Assembly (NCBI GenBank): GCA_022606425.2
Contig: JAHDVF020000136.1
Coordinates: forward strand, 620,001-684,000
Source: Lepidostoma basale
Taxonomy: Eukaryota > Arthropoda > Insecta > Trichoptera > Lepidostomatidae
Reading direction: 5' to 3'
DNA: 64,000 bases
The translations under genes were made by a program, and so were the position numbers. Each line of letters opens with the position of its first letter. Positions within the stretch are counted from its first letter, which is position 1. Shown here in pieces: positions 32,430-42,357 of this stretch. The notes under the pieces are model-generated. The model saw only the letters and a program-made list of their open reading frames with translations, did no database searches and was not told the origin of the DNA.

Positions 32430-32580
32430 TTTCTAGGAAAATAAAGTAACGGATCAGAGATGGGACGAAAATTGCCGATGCAGCGTGCAAAATAACTTCG
32501 TTAAAATGGAATTAGATCAATCAAACAACGGATGATCAGTGAATTAGATGTACCCTGGAGTGGCGAATGAAAACCGGCTC
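32430..32580 (+). mobile_element. RTE-G LINE C-terminal remnant 1
   Basis: Contains GATCAGAGATGGGACGAAAA and TGCCGATGCAGCGTGCAAAA, shared with 36545-36600; further pieces at 33500-33600 (CGGTCATATAGCAGGGACAA, GATAAGATGCACCCTGGAGT). Short and frame-broken. The three pieces mark repeated modules inside the Helitron. Confidence 0.5.
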
Positions 32581-32589
32581 ATTTTCACA

Positions 32590-33070
32590 TTACACATAAG
32601 CTACTTTTAGTAGTTTTCATTCATATATGAAAATTCCATTATTAATTTCAGGTAAAGTTTTTAAATTTACAGTTTATAGACAATAATTAAGCACATTCCC
32701 AAACGTGCCACCTATATATCTGAATTTTGTGTTGCTCGGGCTGCCTGAAATATGCTTCCTGCACGCCTCAGATGCATTGACAAGCCGACAGACTTTAATT
32801 CTCACCTAAAAACCAACCTTTTCAAATTATCGCATAAAATGGTAACAACGGTTGTCTGTATATCAATAAACAATATTATATCACATTTGCACAAAACATT
32901 CATATGTTTAGAGAAACAAAATTCTTGATTTTGTTGTCCATGAAATTCACATCAGAGCCAATAAAGTAAGTTTCTACGATCGTGATTTCGCTGTTGTTAC
33001 ATGCACCTTTCATGACTAAAACATTGTCAAAGCGCCCTTGAGGTGAGCTATTCACGAAAACGGCGATTAT
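32590..33070 (+). mobile_element. L2-like LINE 3' end, copy 1
   Basis: The end of the frame reads NMLPARLRCIDKPTDFNSHL then KTNLFKLSHKM, matching the C-terminus of 53707-54477. A 3' UTR follows, ending CAAAGCGCCCTTGAGGTGAG and ACGAAAACGGCG. Nearly identical to 35030-35525 including its upstream flank, so the two are products of one duplication. Confidence 0.75.
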
Positions 33071-34319
33071 CAGTTCCGTAAGTTCAATGTTTATATTTTG
33101 ATATGTACAGGTTTAAATTTTGAATTAATTGGTTTATTTTGTATATATAAGAATATAGACAATTTATATGAAGGAGTCTGGTTGTAATGAATGCTTTTGT
33201 AAATTTTTTTGTTATTTCTTTAGCACAATCATAACTGCATTGATTAGCATAGTTTTTGATAGTTATTTTTGCCGTTCAGGTAAAGTTTCTAAAATCTCCT
33301 ACATATAATATTAACACATTTCCACGCAACTCTTGCAATGCTCGATCAAGAGCCTCGAGTATTTTTTTTAAATATACTGCTTAGTGAACACTTGGAATTC
33401 ATTAATTGTATGGAAGTTGAAAATTTGCCATATGCGCCTCTTCGATGTCCGCCTTATGCCAATTCCAATATTATTTTTTTATTTCTAGGAAACAATATTA
33501 ATTAATCAGAGATCGGAATGGAATCGGTCATATAGCAGGGACAACGGATGATAAGATGCACCCTGGAGTAGCGGGCGAGAAACAACTGGCAGAATTTTGA
33601 ATGGTATTGCGCTATTTTATTAATGTTATTTAATTATTATGATTTTAATTAGTTATTAAAAATACAATTAATATGACATTTGATGAATTCAAACATAAAG
33701 GTGTTCTTTATACGCGTACTTTGGTCAGGGAAATATTAAAATTACCACAGCAACGATAAAAAAGTTCTAATGATATACAATATCAATTTATTCGTTTTAC
33801 TTACGTGTCATTTTAGGTTATGACGTTTCGTTGTGTAATAATTAGTTAATTGGTATAATCTATTTTAATAATAATCTATTTTAATAATGTTGTTTTAATG
33901 TAAAATTGTTCTGGCAGGGCGAAAATCTATATCTTTGGGATTAGATATTAAGTTTTGATAAAATAATTGCCTGGTTGTGAGAGACCACTGGTCTAATGGG
34001 GATATTTTTGTATTGGGATTGAAATTATTTTGATAATGAGCCATATTGGTGCATCTGCATGTTGCAATTCTTCTTTATTTTCCATTCCACTGAGTAATTC
34101 CAGCAGCACACATACCCAAATACACTATGAGTTACTTCAGCTGTTTTAGTTTTTCTCTGAAAACAAATGCTGTGATAGGTAAACATATCCTTATATGCAG
34201 CATTAGCTGCCTCAGTTAGAAGAGTCCAGTCATATTCCATTTTTGACCATTAAATTCTACATTATGCTGAGATTTAAAATATTCAAAGATAATGAAATTG
34301 ATTTCAGGTTATTTCATTT

Positions 34320-34413
34320 GCTTGAGGATGGGGAAGACAACGCAGAAGATAATGGATTGCGCATGTGCAGAGGATGGGGAAAACAACGCAGAAGATACTG
34401 GAGTTCGCATGTC
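34320..34413 (+). repeat. 46-bp tandem duplication
   Basis: GGATGGGGAAGACAACGCAG starts at about 34326 and GGATGGGGAAAACAACGCAG at about 34372; each unit is 46 bp and a third partial unit begins GGATGG. Likely within decayed LINE coding (HVQRMD-like). Confidence 0.65.
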
Positions 34414-34559
34414 CAGAGGATGGATCCCACACTTCGATATATGCGTATCACAAGACAATGTTGTTATCTTTATGAACTAATTTGGAATGGTATGTACAGG
34501 TTTAAATTGGATTAATTGGTTTAATTCGTTACATAAGAATATAGACAATTTATGTTTAC

Positions 34560-35015
34560 TACTCCATGATACATTCTCATCTGTCTTACCTTTCCTGTAT
34601 TTGGGGCTTTATTACAAAGAAGAAAGCTAATGAGATTCAGGTGATCCAAAATCGGGCTGTTAGAAATATTTTCCGTCTACCGTGGTACACTCATGTAAGG
34701 GCCCTATATTCTCAGACGAAAATAATTCCATTTCAAATCCATCCAAAATTAGAGATCACTAAAACTATAATACAAATAATAAAGTCATCAACGCGCTCTA
34801 ATACTCGACCAATATTCAATACGGACGTACACCAACATGATACGCGCTCACAGAATAAGAAGCATTGCGTTCAACTAGATTCGGTGTAAAATCCTTACAA
34901 TTTATAGCCTCTACAGAATTTAATAAACTCCCTAATGATTTAATAATGATGTCGAACCAAAAACTTCAATCTGATCAACTTAAAAGTAATTTTTACATTA
35001 CATTTTTACATTTTT
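34560..35015 (+). mobile_element. Jockey/L2-like LINE C-terminal fragment
   Basis: The open frames 34566-34889 and 34865-35059 overlap in two frames: MIHSHLSYLSCIWGFITKKK, IQVIQNRAVRNIFRLPW, then FGVKSLQFIASTEFNKLPND. This is the usual thumb-to-C-terminus pattern ('HSHLxYGIxIWG...LQxIQNRAxR...YNxLPxxI'). One frameshift near 34880. Confidence 0.7.
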
Positions 35016-35029
35016 ACATTACACATAAG

Positions 35030-35525
35030 CTACTTTTAGTAGTTTTCATTCATATATGAAAATTCCATTATTAATTTCAGGTAAGGTTTTTAAATTTACA
35101 GTTTATAGACAATAATTAAGCACATTCCCAAACGTGCCACCTATACGAGTATATCTGAATTTTGTGTTGCTCGGGCTTTCACAGTAGTAGGTTCGTCCGC
35201 CTGAAATATGCTTCCTGCACGCCTCAGATGCATTGACAATCCGACAGACTTTAAATATCACCTAAAAACCCACCTTTTCAAATTATCGCATAAAATGTTA
35301 ACAACGGTTGTCTGTATATCAATAAACAATATTATATCACATTTGCACAAAACATTCATATGTTTAGAGAAACAAAATTCTTGATTTTGTTGTCCATGAA
35401 ATTCACATCAGAGCCAATAAATTAAGTTTCTACGATCGTGATTTCGCTGTTGTCACATGCACCTTTCATGACTAAAAACAATGTCAAAGCGCCCTTGAGG
35501 TGAGCTATTCACGAAAACGGCGATT
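35030..35525 (+). mobile_element. L2-like LINE 3' end, copy 2
   Basis: Near-identical to 32590-33070 with a 20-bp insertion near 35178 (TTCACAGTAGTAGGTTCGTC) and two other small differences. A third, inverted partial copy of the 3' UTR is at 36840-36985. Confidence 0.7.
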
Positions 35526-35527
35526 AT

Positions 35528-35715
35528 ACAAATTAAACAAACAAACAAACCATCACGCCGTTTCCCCACAGGGGTAGGCAGAGAGAATGGACCATAACAC
35601 TACTCTATCCTGGCAAACCTCTCTAGCTTCCTCCACATTCATACAACGAGTCATACACGCATGTCGATTCCTCCGACTTCTAACATGACCAACCTTTAAA
35701 ATCTGATTAGTTTAA
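35528..35715 (-). mobile_element. L-GTTA LINE 3' fragment, TTTG-tailed
   Basis: Same TTTG-type tail (35534-35551) and CCCCTGTGGGGAAACGG hairpin variant as the copy at 1-436, so a distinct subfamily. Coding remnants AYPCGETA-like and RRNRHACMTRCMNVEEAREV. A GTTA-NA element is inserted at its 5' side. Confidence 0.75.
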
Positions 35716-35731
35716 TTAATTTGACAAATTA

Positions 35732-36339
35732 ATCAGATTAAAAGGTTTTATTAGTTTTATCGTTTTTGTAAAGAATTTTGACAGGTGTAGAAATAAATTT
35801 TTCATTTGTTCCAATGACAATTTGAATCATTTCTTCAATATTATTTTCAAGTTCTTGCTGGTTAAGTGCCTTACTACAGATAATTTAAAAAATGGTGGAT
35901 ACGTGTAACATAAATTAAATAAACACAAATGTCCGGATCGTCCAAGTCAACATGTGCAACATCGAAAAAAACATTATGTGTTATTACATTATGTGCTAAA
36001 TTAAAAAACAGTGGATACGTGGAACATATTATAAATTAAATAGACAATATGTGCACCGTCTAAAAAGAACATTTTGTGTAAAATTATTTTTATTTTGTTA
36101 TTTTATTTTATATCATTGTATTTTATATTATTTGTTTTAGATTCATTTTGTGGGTGTTGGACGATCGAAGTGTGCGCGGGAGATGCCTATTGGTGGTGAT
36201 GAGGTTCGCAACCCATCACACCGCGCCTCCCGCGGGGCGAAAAGAGAAGGATGGAGTGCCGCATCAGTAAAAGTGTGACAGTCCATTCTCTCTGCTTACA
36301 CTTTCGGGGAGACGGCGTGATGGTTAGTTAGTTAGTTAG
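35732..36339 (+). mobile_element. GTTA-NA non-autonomous element, copy 2, with 16-bp TSD
   Basis: Flanked by a perfect 16-bp duplication, TTAATTTGACAAATTA (35716-35731 and 36340-36355), giving exact ends: 608 bp. Internal features are as in copy 1: a duplicated GGTGGATACGTG unit (35894, 36012), a structured GCGGGAGA/CTCCCGC segment (36175-36240), and an L-GTTA-like last 55-60 bp with CACTTTCGGGGAGACGGCG and a GTTA tail. The long duplication shows mobilisation by a LINE machinery. Confidence 0.85.
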
Positions 36340-36529
36340 TTAATTTGACAAATTAGCCTAATTATTATTATTATTATTATGCATATAGCATGAACTGCCT
36401 TTTATATGAAGAATATCTTCAGCAAACAAGTGAAAAACAGTTGTAATTCATTCATTGTATGGAAATTTAAATTTTGCCTTATGCGTCTCTTCGGTGTCCG
36501 CCTTATGGCAATTCAAATTTTTTTTTTTT

Positions 36530-36810
36530 TAATTCCAGGGCCCAAAATTGATGAATCAAGGATCGGACCAAAGTTGCCGATGCAGCGTGTAAAATAACTA
36601 ATGTTTAAATGGAATGGGATCGGTCATAAAGCAAGGACAACGGGTGATAAGATCTTCTGGCCTGGAGTGGCGAAAGAGAAACAGCTACACAAATTCTGGC
36701 AGATCACAAGCAAGATGGTCTGATGACATTAAACGAGTGGCAGGAGGTCAATGGCGCAGAGCGGCGAGGGATACAGTTGTGGAAGTCGGGAAGGGAGGCT
36801 TTTGTAGTAT
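36530..36810 (+). mobile_element. RTE-G LINE C-terminal fragment
   Basis: Encodes, in pieces, RWNGIGHKARTTGD, ARWSDDIKRVAGGQWRRAAR and a VVEVGKGGF end. The pattern (GH..R..D, SQARWSDDIKRVAGxxWxxxAxD) is the RTE-like end. Frameshifts near 36655 and 36700. Confidence 0.7.
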
Positions 36811-37501
36811 TATCATCTATATTACTATTCCACGCCAGCGGACTCGCAGTGCCGAAATCACGATCGTAGAAACTTACTTTATTGGCTCTGATGTGAATTT
36901 CATGGACAACAAAATCAAGAGTTTTGTTTCTTTAATATAATGAATGTTTTCTGCAAATGTGATATAATATTGTTTATTTGATTATTAAATTTCATATAAA
37001 ATATTCAAAAAATAGTTTTTCAATTACCTTAGTAATATGTATTCAAGTTTATAATTCACAGCGAGTTTGCTTGGATTGAAACTTTGTTTTAAAGATATAG
37101 ACACACATTTTTGCATCCATACACATGGCATTTAATCCAATAAATAAACGAATTGTTATTGAACTTTAATTGTATTTGTTGAATATATATTGGGTTTATT
37201 TATGTACTCGAATTTAGCAATAGCGAAGCGTTGCCGGGTCAGCTAGTTTTTTATAAATAAGTAAATGTTGCATTTTTCCTTGAAAATCCATAAGTAAGCA
37301 GAGATTAACTACAATTTTTATTTTTTTATTATTTGAATGATTTTAGATGAACCTGTAAGAAGTTGTAATGGTCACCGCAAAGCACCACTTATCGAACAGA
37401 GTCCAACAAATATGGCGATAACTTCGTTTATAATTTCTACACATATTTTTTTTCAAATTTTGATCGAACCAAGTTAAAACATACTCGTAATATAATAATT
37501 T

Positions 37502-37760
37502 AATATTATTATTATTATTATTTTGTTGAATCGCTCTTTACATCATGACAGCATGAGCCAAATCGATGTAAAATGTATTATAGCTATCATAGTGATTCTC
37601 GTGACATGTGATAGGTAGCTAATCTATCGCCATTTAATTTTCACGTGAAATCTACACCAGACCAAAGACAGTGTGACAATCACACTGCCCTCGCCGGGAA
37701 TCGAACCCGGAACATTCGGGGTGGCAGTCAATGTACTTACCACTCGGCCACGAAGGTCGT
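37502..37760 (-). repeat. tRNA-SINE, full-length reference copy
   Basis: Minus strand: tRNA-derived head with box A TGGCCGAGTGGTA (37739-37751) and box B GGTTCGATTCC (37694-37704). A central body follows with CAGTGTGATTGTCACACTG (a perfect hairpin) and GTGAAAATTAAATGGCGA, a 3' part ATTTGGCTCATGCTGTCATG, and an ATT-repeat tail (37502-37521). Pol III-type internal promoter; non-coding. A tRNA fold is no longer kept beyond the boxes. Which LINE mobilises it is unclear; its 3' end does not match the LINEs here. Confidence 0.85.
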
Positions 37761-38169
37761 CATGGTTATATAAAATAATTTAAATTACTGACAATTTTTT
37801 TTATTCAAAATAATGTTTTTCCAGACTGCCCCTAACCCCTTAAACCCCTGATTATTTATTTCTCTTGGGATTTTAAATAACTGTAAATATGACCATTTAT
37901 TGAAAAAATAAATCATTATGAGTATTTTCCGTTCTTGTAATGGCAGTACAAACAAATCTCTTGTGGAAATCATTCAACTAATTCGGAACGAGCCCTCCCT
38001 CGGGGGTGTTTACCCCGCGGCGGGTGAGTCAATATTAGCTCCGGTCAATAGAGCGTTAAGAACATTGTGTTTTGAACCCGAGTACAACATTTTAAATACA
38101 ACATAAAACTCAATTGAATCTAGTGAAACGAAAAGTAGACCCAGCCAAAAATTAAGCAACTTTCCAAGC

Positions 38170-38645
38170 CTTTCTAAGCCGAAAACCTAAATGGAATTTA
38201 ACTAAATATACGAGTACATTGAAAAAAATTAAACAAAAATATTATTTTCGTTATTTATAATGAACTTCAACCATTTAATCAATCTCTTGTGAACATGTTT
38301 TCCAGATAAACAAATTCGGTAATTTGCTCCAGTTCTCACTGTTCGAACTTATGTTACAATCATTCAAATTAGGTCTGGTGTAGAATTCACGTGACAAAAA
38401 TGGTGATAGATTGGCTACCTATCACATATCTTGAGAATAATATAGTAGCTAAAAACGAATTATGTACAGAAATTGGGTTCAAACGACCTGTGTACAAAAA
38501 AATAATAATATTAAATGATAATGAAAATAATTATTAAAAATATCATACATTATTCCTTCTCAAATACGAACAATTTAAAAAATATTAAGAATGTTTAGTT
38601 GAATCACTTATTTTGGTAGTGGGCGTATAAAAAATAAGCAACTTT
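38170..38645 (+). repeat. Repeat R3, copy 1
   Basis: About 470 bp matching 43290-43835 in order (AACCTAAATGGAATTTAACT, CAGATAAACAAATTCGGTAA, TTTAGTTGAATCACTTATTT). Both contain the same internal SINE fragment (GTAGAATTCACGTGACA...GGCTACCT), so the SINE landed before duplication. The left edge carries decayed hammerhead-family-VI sequence. Confidence 0.65.
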
Positions 38646-38756
38646 CAACATTTAAAAATAAATTATTATATAATAAAATATGTCATAGCAAATAGAGGAA
38701 CGTTTTTATTAATATGATAAGATGTTTTACATCAATGTCCAAGAACAATAAATATA

Positions 38757-38940
38757 ACTAAATCTCACGCCACCTCCCCGAAGGAGTAGGCAGAAATAAC
38801 AGACTGCCACACTTCTCATTCCTGACATACTTCTCTCGCTTCCTTAATATTCATACATAGTGTCATAAATGCTCGTCGTTTTCTCCGACATTCAATATTT
38901 GATTTATTTGATCGTGCCTCGGTTTCCTCGGTTAATTTTT
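38757..38940 (-). mobile_element. L-GTTA LINE 3' fragment
   Basis: Minus strand: CTCCTTCGGGGAGGTGGCG hairpin region, then remnants of WQSVISAYSFGEVA and KTTSIYDTMYEY. The tail is lost. Confidence 0.65.
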
Positions 38941-38944
38941 CCAC

Positions 38945-39430
38945 AGTCGTCTTCTTCTTCTTCCTCAGCCCACTCCTGGACTAAGGCCTCCGCCATTCGC
39001 TTCCATGTCACTCTGTCCTGTGCCGACTGCATCCAGGTTATTCCGACGTGTCTGTTCAGATCGTCCTTCCACCGTAGTTGCGATCGCCCTGCACTTATCT
39101 TTGCCGCCCACGGTCTCCAAGTCAGCAGTCTTCTTGTTCACTTTTCATCTGAGCTTCTAGCTACGTGACCTGCCCATTGCCATTTTAGAGTCGCCACCCG
39201 GTGGATGATGTCAGTGACCTTTGTTTTTTCTCTCACCGTGTCGTTTCTGACTCTGTCTCTTAGGCTTATTCCTAACATGGCTCTTTCCATGGCTCTTTGG
39301 GTCACTCGTAGTTTCTCGGCACTTTGTTTGGACAATGTAACAGTTTCAAGACCATAAGTACCAACTTGCAGAACGCAGGCTTTATAGACTTTTCGTTTCA
39401 GGTTGATTGGTATTTTCCGGTTTTTAAGGG
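38945..39430 (-). mobile_element. RTE-A LINE 3' end
   Basis: The open frame 39138-39647 includes the minus-strand run NRKIPINLKRKVYKACVLQV, TVTLSKQSAEKLRVTQRAME, LGISLRDRVRNDTVREKTKV and TLKWQWAGHVARSSDEK; a frameshift then leads to the end and the GAA tail (38953-38964). It retains more intact coding than most RTE-A copies. Confidence 0.85.
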
Positions 39431-39461
39431 TGTTATCGGTATTTTCCACAATAAATATATT

Positions 39462-39800
39462 CAAATGCTGATATAAGAAAGGAAAGAGAGCGGAAGATGG
39501 TATCATAAATAAAATTATGAATGGATCGCTGCGTTGGTTCGGATATATGGAGCGCATGGATGGAGAAAGAATGATTAAGAAAATATACGTTAACGACGTA
39601 AATGACATGATAGACCAAGGAAAACATGGCATGACCAAATTAATCAAATTTTAAAGGTTGGTCATGTCACAAAGTCGGAAGAATCTTCGTGCGTGTAAGA
39701 CTCGTTGTATGAATGTGGAGAATGCTACAGAGGTGTGCCAGGATAGAGTACTGTGGCGGTCCGTTATCCCTGCGGGGAAACGGCGTGATGGTTTTTTGTT
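39462..39800 (+). mobile_element. L-GTTA LINE 3' fragment, decayed
   Basis: Contains MNGSLRWFGYMERMDGERM in the correct frame (39520-39570), then loss of GRNRGRPR and remnants of SEESSCV and MNVENATEVCQDRVLWR, ending CTGCGGGGAAACGGCGTGAT. The tail is TTTTG-like. Confidence 0.7.
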
Positions 39801-40172
39801 GATGTTGTTACTTGAAATTTCTTAACTGGAGTTCATTAGAAAAAATAAATATTTTTAAATATTATATATTTAGTTTGATTCCACATAGATTTATTGGACC
39901 AACTCGCTGCCACAACCGGAAGATGTTATTATAATGGTTTTCCAAATTAATCATTTAATAATTATTATTATTATTGTTATTTTGTTGGATCGCTCTTTAC
40001 ATCATGACAGCATGAGCCAAATCGATGTAAAGTGTATTATAGCTATCATAGTGATTCTCGTGACATGTGATAGGTAGCTAATTATCTCCATTTTATTGTC
40101 ACGTGAATTCTACACCAGACCAAAGACAATGTGACAATCACACTGCCCTCACCGGGAATCGAACCCGGAACC

Positions 40173-40703
40173 CACGATAGTGAGGCTACCCTCAGAAAGC
40201 ATTTATCTCTTATGTATTAAATTGCAATTTGCTCATCTTCTTATTGTACAACAATGTTTATTTTTACTAAATTGTTCTCAAATATATATTTTTAATTGTC
40301 TTCTGTTTGTTTTCTTATTGTATTATTTGTATATATTTTTTTTAATTGTTATTATAACTAACTAACTAACCATCACGCCTTCTTCCTGAAAGGGTAGGCA
40401 GAAAGAATGGACTGTCACACTTTAACCGATGCGGCACTCCATTCTTCCCTTTTCGCCTCGCGGGAGACGCGGTGTGATGGGTTGCGAACCTCATCGCCAC
40501 CAATAGGCATCTCCCGCGCACACTTCAATCGTAAAACATCCACAAAATAAATCTAAAACAAATAATATAAAATACAATGATTTAAAATATTAATTAAATG
40601 TTATTATTATTTTGTATATTGTGGTTATAAACGATTTGGAATTGACATTATTCTATAATGTTTATAATTTTTTTGAATAAATTGAATTGAATTGAATTGA
40701 ATT
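40173..40703 (+). mobile_element. LINE-type 3' end with GAATT tail, inserted in a SINE
   Basis: Begins CACGATAGTGAGGCTACCC and ends in a GAATT repeat (40675-40703: AATAAATTGAATTGAATTG and on). Too short to classify; the body is AT-rich 3' UTR-like sequence. It is itself interrupted by a GTTA-NA 3' fragment (40356-40598). Confidence 0.55.
40356..40598 (-). mobile_element. GTTA-NA 3' fragment with 9-bp TSD
   Basis: Minus strand matches the last 240 bp of GTTA-NA (structured GGGAGATGCCTATTGGTGG segment, shared tail, GTTA repeats at 40356-40369). TGTTATTAT flanks it at 40347-40355 and 40599-40607. Shows 5' truncation typical of target-primed reverse transcription. Confidence 0.75.
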
Positions 40704-41189
40704 GAACCTTCGGGTGGCAGTCAATGCACTTACCACTCGGCCACGAAGGTCGATGTTGAAGTATCATAATATCCACCGCCAAAACTATGGATTATCTAAT
40801 TATTTTTAATAATGTCCCATATCAAATAAAGCTCTTCTTACGAAAGCAAATTAGCTTTAAGATTTTTTCATCAATCACTCAGCAACGGTATTACCTATTT
40901 TTGATAGCGGCTAGTTTCTGCGTAACAAGATTCAAAGCTACCGTCGTATTACCAATTTAAAGCGATCACCGATTCGGTAGGCTGTCAAAAGCCGTGTTTA
41001 CACGAGAATTTATTGATTTGTTAGTGAAATTTAGGGAAGTATCATGTTTTATGTTTTCCGGAACAGATTTTTCATTTCCTCGCTCGCGCTTGTGTGTATT
41101 CCGTTCCGTGGAACGGTATTTAAAAAAGGACGCGTTTGGTGTTTTAATAATGTTTCTAAAGCTGATTTCGGTTATTCCAAAGTTAACTA

Positions 41190-41280
41190 AATAATCATCA
41201 AACGTTTTTCGTAGAGGGGAAAGTACCAGAGAAAATGGACTACCACACTATTATATCTTTCCTAACTATAATGCATTTCG
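41190..41280 (-). mobile_element. L-GTTA LINE remnant
   Basis: Weak match of the last 80 bp (minus strand: TAGTGTGGTAGTCCATTTTC, then CCCCTCTACGAAAAACG). Heavily decayed. Confidence 0.4.
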
Positions 41281-41299
41281 AATGTGTATTTAAGACAAT

Positions 41300-41600
41300 C
41301 TAAAGATTTTACTGAAATCTCTTGATTAGTTCATTTTAAATTGTAATTAAATAAAATGATTATTTTGAATAACTTTTTTCACTTTCACGTTTTTTTCCAA
41401 CAGCGGCCGGTTTTGTCAGACTCGCTGGCATCGACAGACTAGTTACCTGTCTGTGACGCCGTCTATTGAGTTTAGTAACATTTTTGTCGTCCAGTTCATA
41501 TTCAGTACATTTCAGTACCAGTCGTACCAGTCTGTCGATGCCAGCGAACCTGGCGAAACCAGTCGAAATGAAGACAAAGTGGAAGTACTTGATAAAAAAA
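41300..41600. mobile_element. Family-II hammerhead-like element, inverted pair
   Basis: A minus-strand unit (41400-41450) and a plus-strand unit (41520-41600) face each other; outer arms contain TTTCACTTT / GAAGACAAAGTGGAAGTA. Flanks at 41310-41345 match those at 45235 and 54720. The plus unit keeps a good motif; the minus unit has CTGACAAAACC in place of CTGGCGAAACC. Confidence 0.55.
41532..41564 (+). ncRNA. Hammerhead ribozyme-like motif (family II)
   Basis: CTGTCGA core (A6 changed to U), perfect stem II GCCAG-CGAAC-CTGGC (41540-41554), GAAA, minimal stem III C-CA-G, and GUC (41562-41564). One departure from the invariant core. Confidence 0.45.
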
Positions 41601-41619
41601 ACTTTTTTTTAGATGATAT

Positions 41620-41960
41620 TGAATCATTATATTATGTTTTAACTTGATTTGACCCAAATATGAAAAAAATATACATAAATTATATATGAAATTATCGCCA
41701 TATTTATTTGAAACCTTATTCCATAACTGGTGCTTTGCGGTGACCATTATAACTTCTAACGGGTTCATCTTAAATCATTCAAGAAAATATATTATTTTAT
41801 TAGTTTATTTAGTGCCTGATAGAAGGCTTTTTTTTTCTTTTTAAAAACTTATTATTTTCATAAACAATCAAATGTTGCATTTTTCCTTGAAAATCCGTAA
41901 GTAAGCAGAGGCCGACATTTTGTTTATTTAAAAAAAAAAGCTTCCATCAGGCACTAGATT
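41620..41960. repeat. Repeat R4, uninterrupted copy
   Basis: Contains GGTGCTTTGCGGTGACCAT, TTTAGTGCCTGATAGAAGG, ATGTTGCATTTTTCCTTG and a terminal TCCATCAGGCACTAGA that is the inverse of the 41808 block. It corresponds to 31330-31402 joined to 37248-37460, providing an empty site for the Helitron at 31403. Confidence 0.65.
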
Positions 41961-42357
41961 GTGGGAAACGCTACGATGTTAGTTATATTAAACACACGTC
42001 TGTTCTGTAGCTAGTGTATTTCTTGACTGAAGTGCTCGGGAGTAACTAAGGTCTACGATAGGGCAGCCACTACAGTGTCAAATCAGGTCTTCCCGAGGTT
42101 GACTATCGCTTGAAATTAGGCGTCTCTGACTGTGACAGCTCTAAACATAGTAACACGCATTTTAATAATTGTTTAACTTGTACAATGTTTTTCACATCTT
42201 TCCTCGACTTCTCTTTGCATGTGCACAATGTGTACATAATAATTTTCTTAATTTAGCTATCCATTCCATATTTGAAATATTAATGTTGTTATTTGAAATT
42301 TCTTGGTAGAAGTTTATTGTAAATCTTTCATCATTATGAATTTTAGTCACATCCGGA

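Larger units (their letters stand above)
31403..37247 (+). mobile_element. Helitron (non-autonomous), 5.8 kb
   Basis: The left end is a TCTA repeat running into TATATAAATAAAAGGCG. The right end is a GCAA...TTGC hairpin (37217-37234) followed by CGGGTCAGCTAGT, i.e. CTAGT fitting the CTRRT rule, then T. No target duplication, as expected of Helitrons. The flanks reconstitute repeat R4. No Rep/helicase coding was seen. The interior carries L2-like 3' ends twice plus an inverted partial copy, RTE-G pieces, a Jockey/L2-like frame, an L-GTTA fragment and a GTTA-NA element, some inserted later. The exact 5' base is ambiguous within the TCTA run. Confidence 0.65.
39955..40752 (-). repeat. tRNA-SINE split by a nested insertion
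   Basis: The SINE 3' part (39955-40172) and 5' head (40704-40752, box A TGGCCGAGTGGTA) are separated by 531 bp. GAACC is present at both edges (40168-40172, 40704-40708), a 5-bp target duplication. Without the insertion the SINE is complete. Confidence 0.8.

Noticed and set aside
37694..37752. Functional tRNA gene
   Set aside because: Box A and B are present, but the sequence recurs many times with a non-tRNA body and ATT tail, and the arms do not fold into a full cloverleaf; it is a SINE head.
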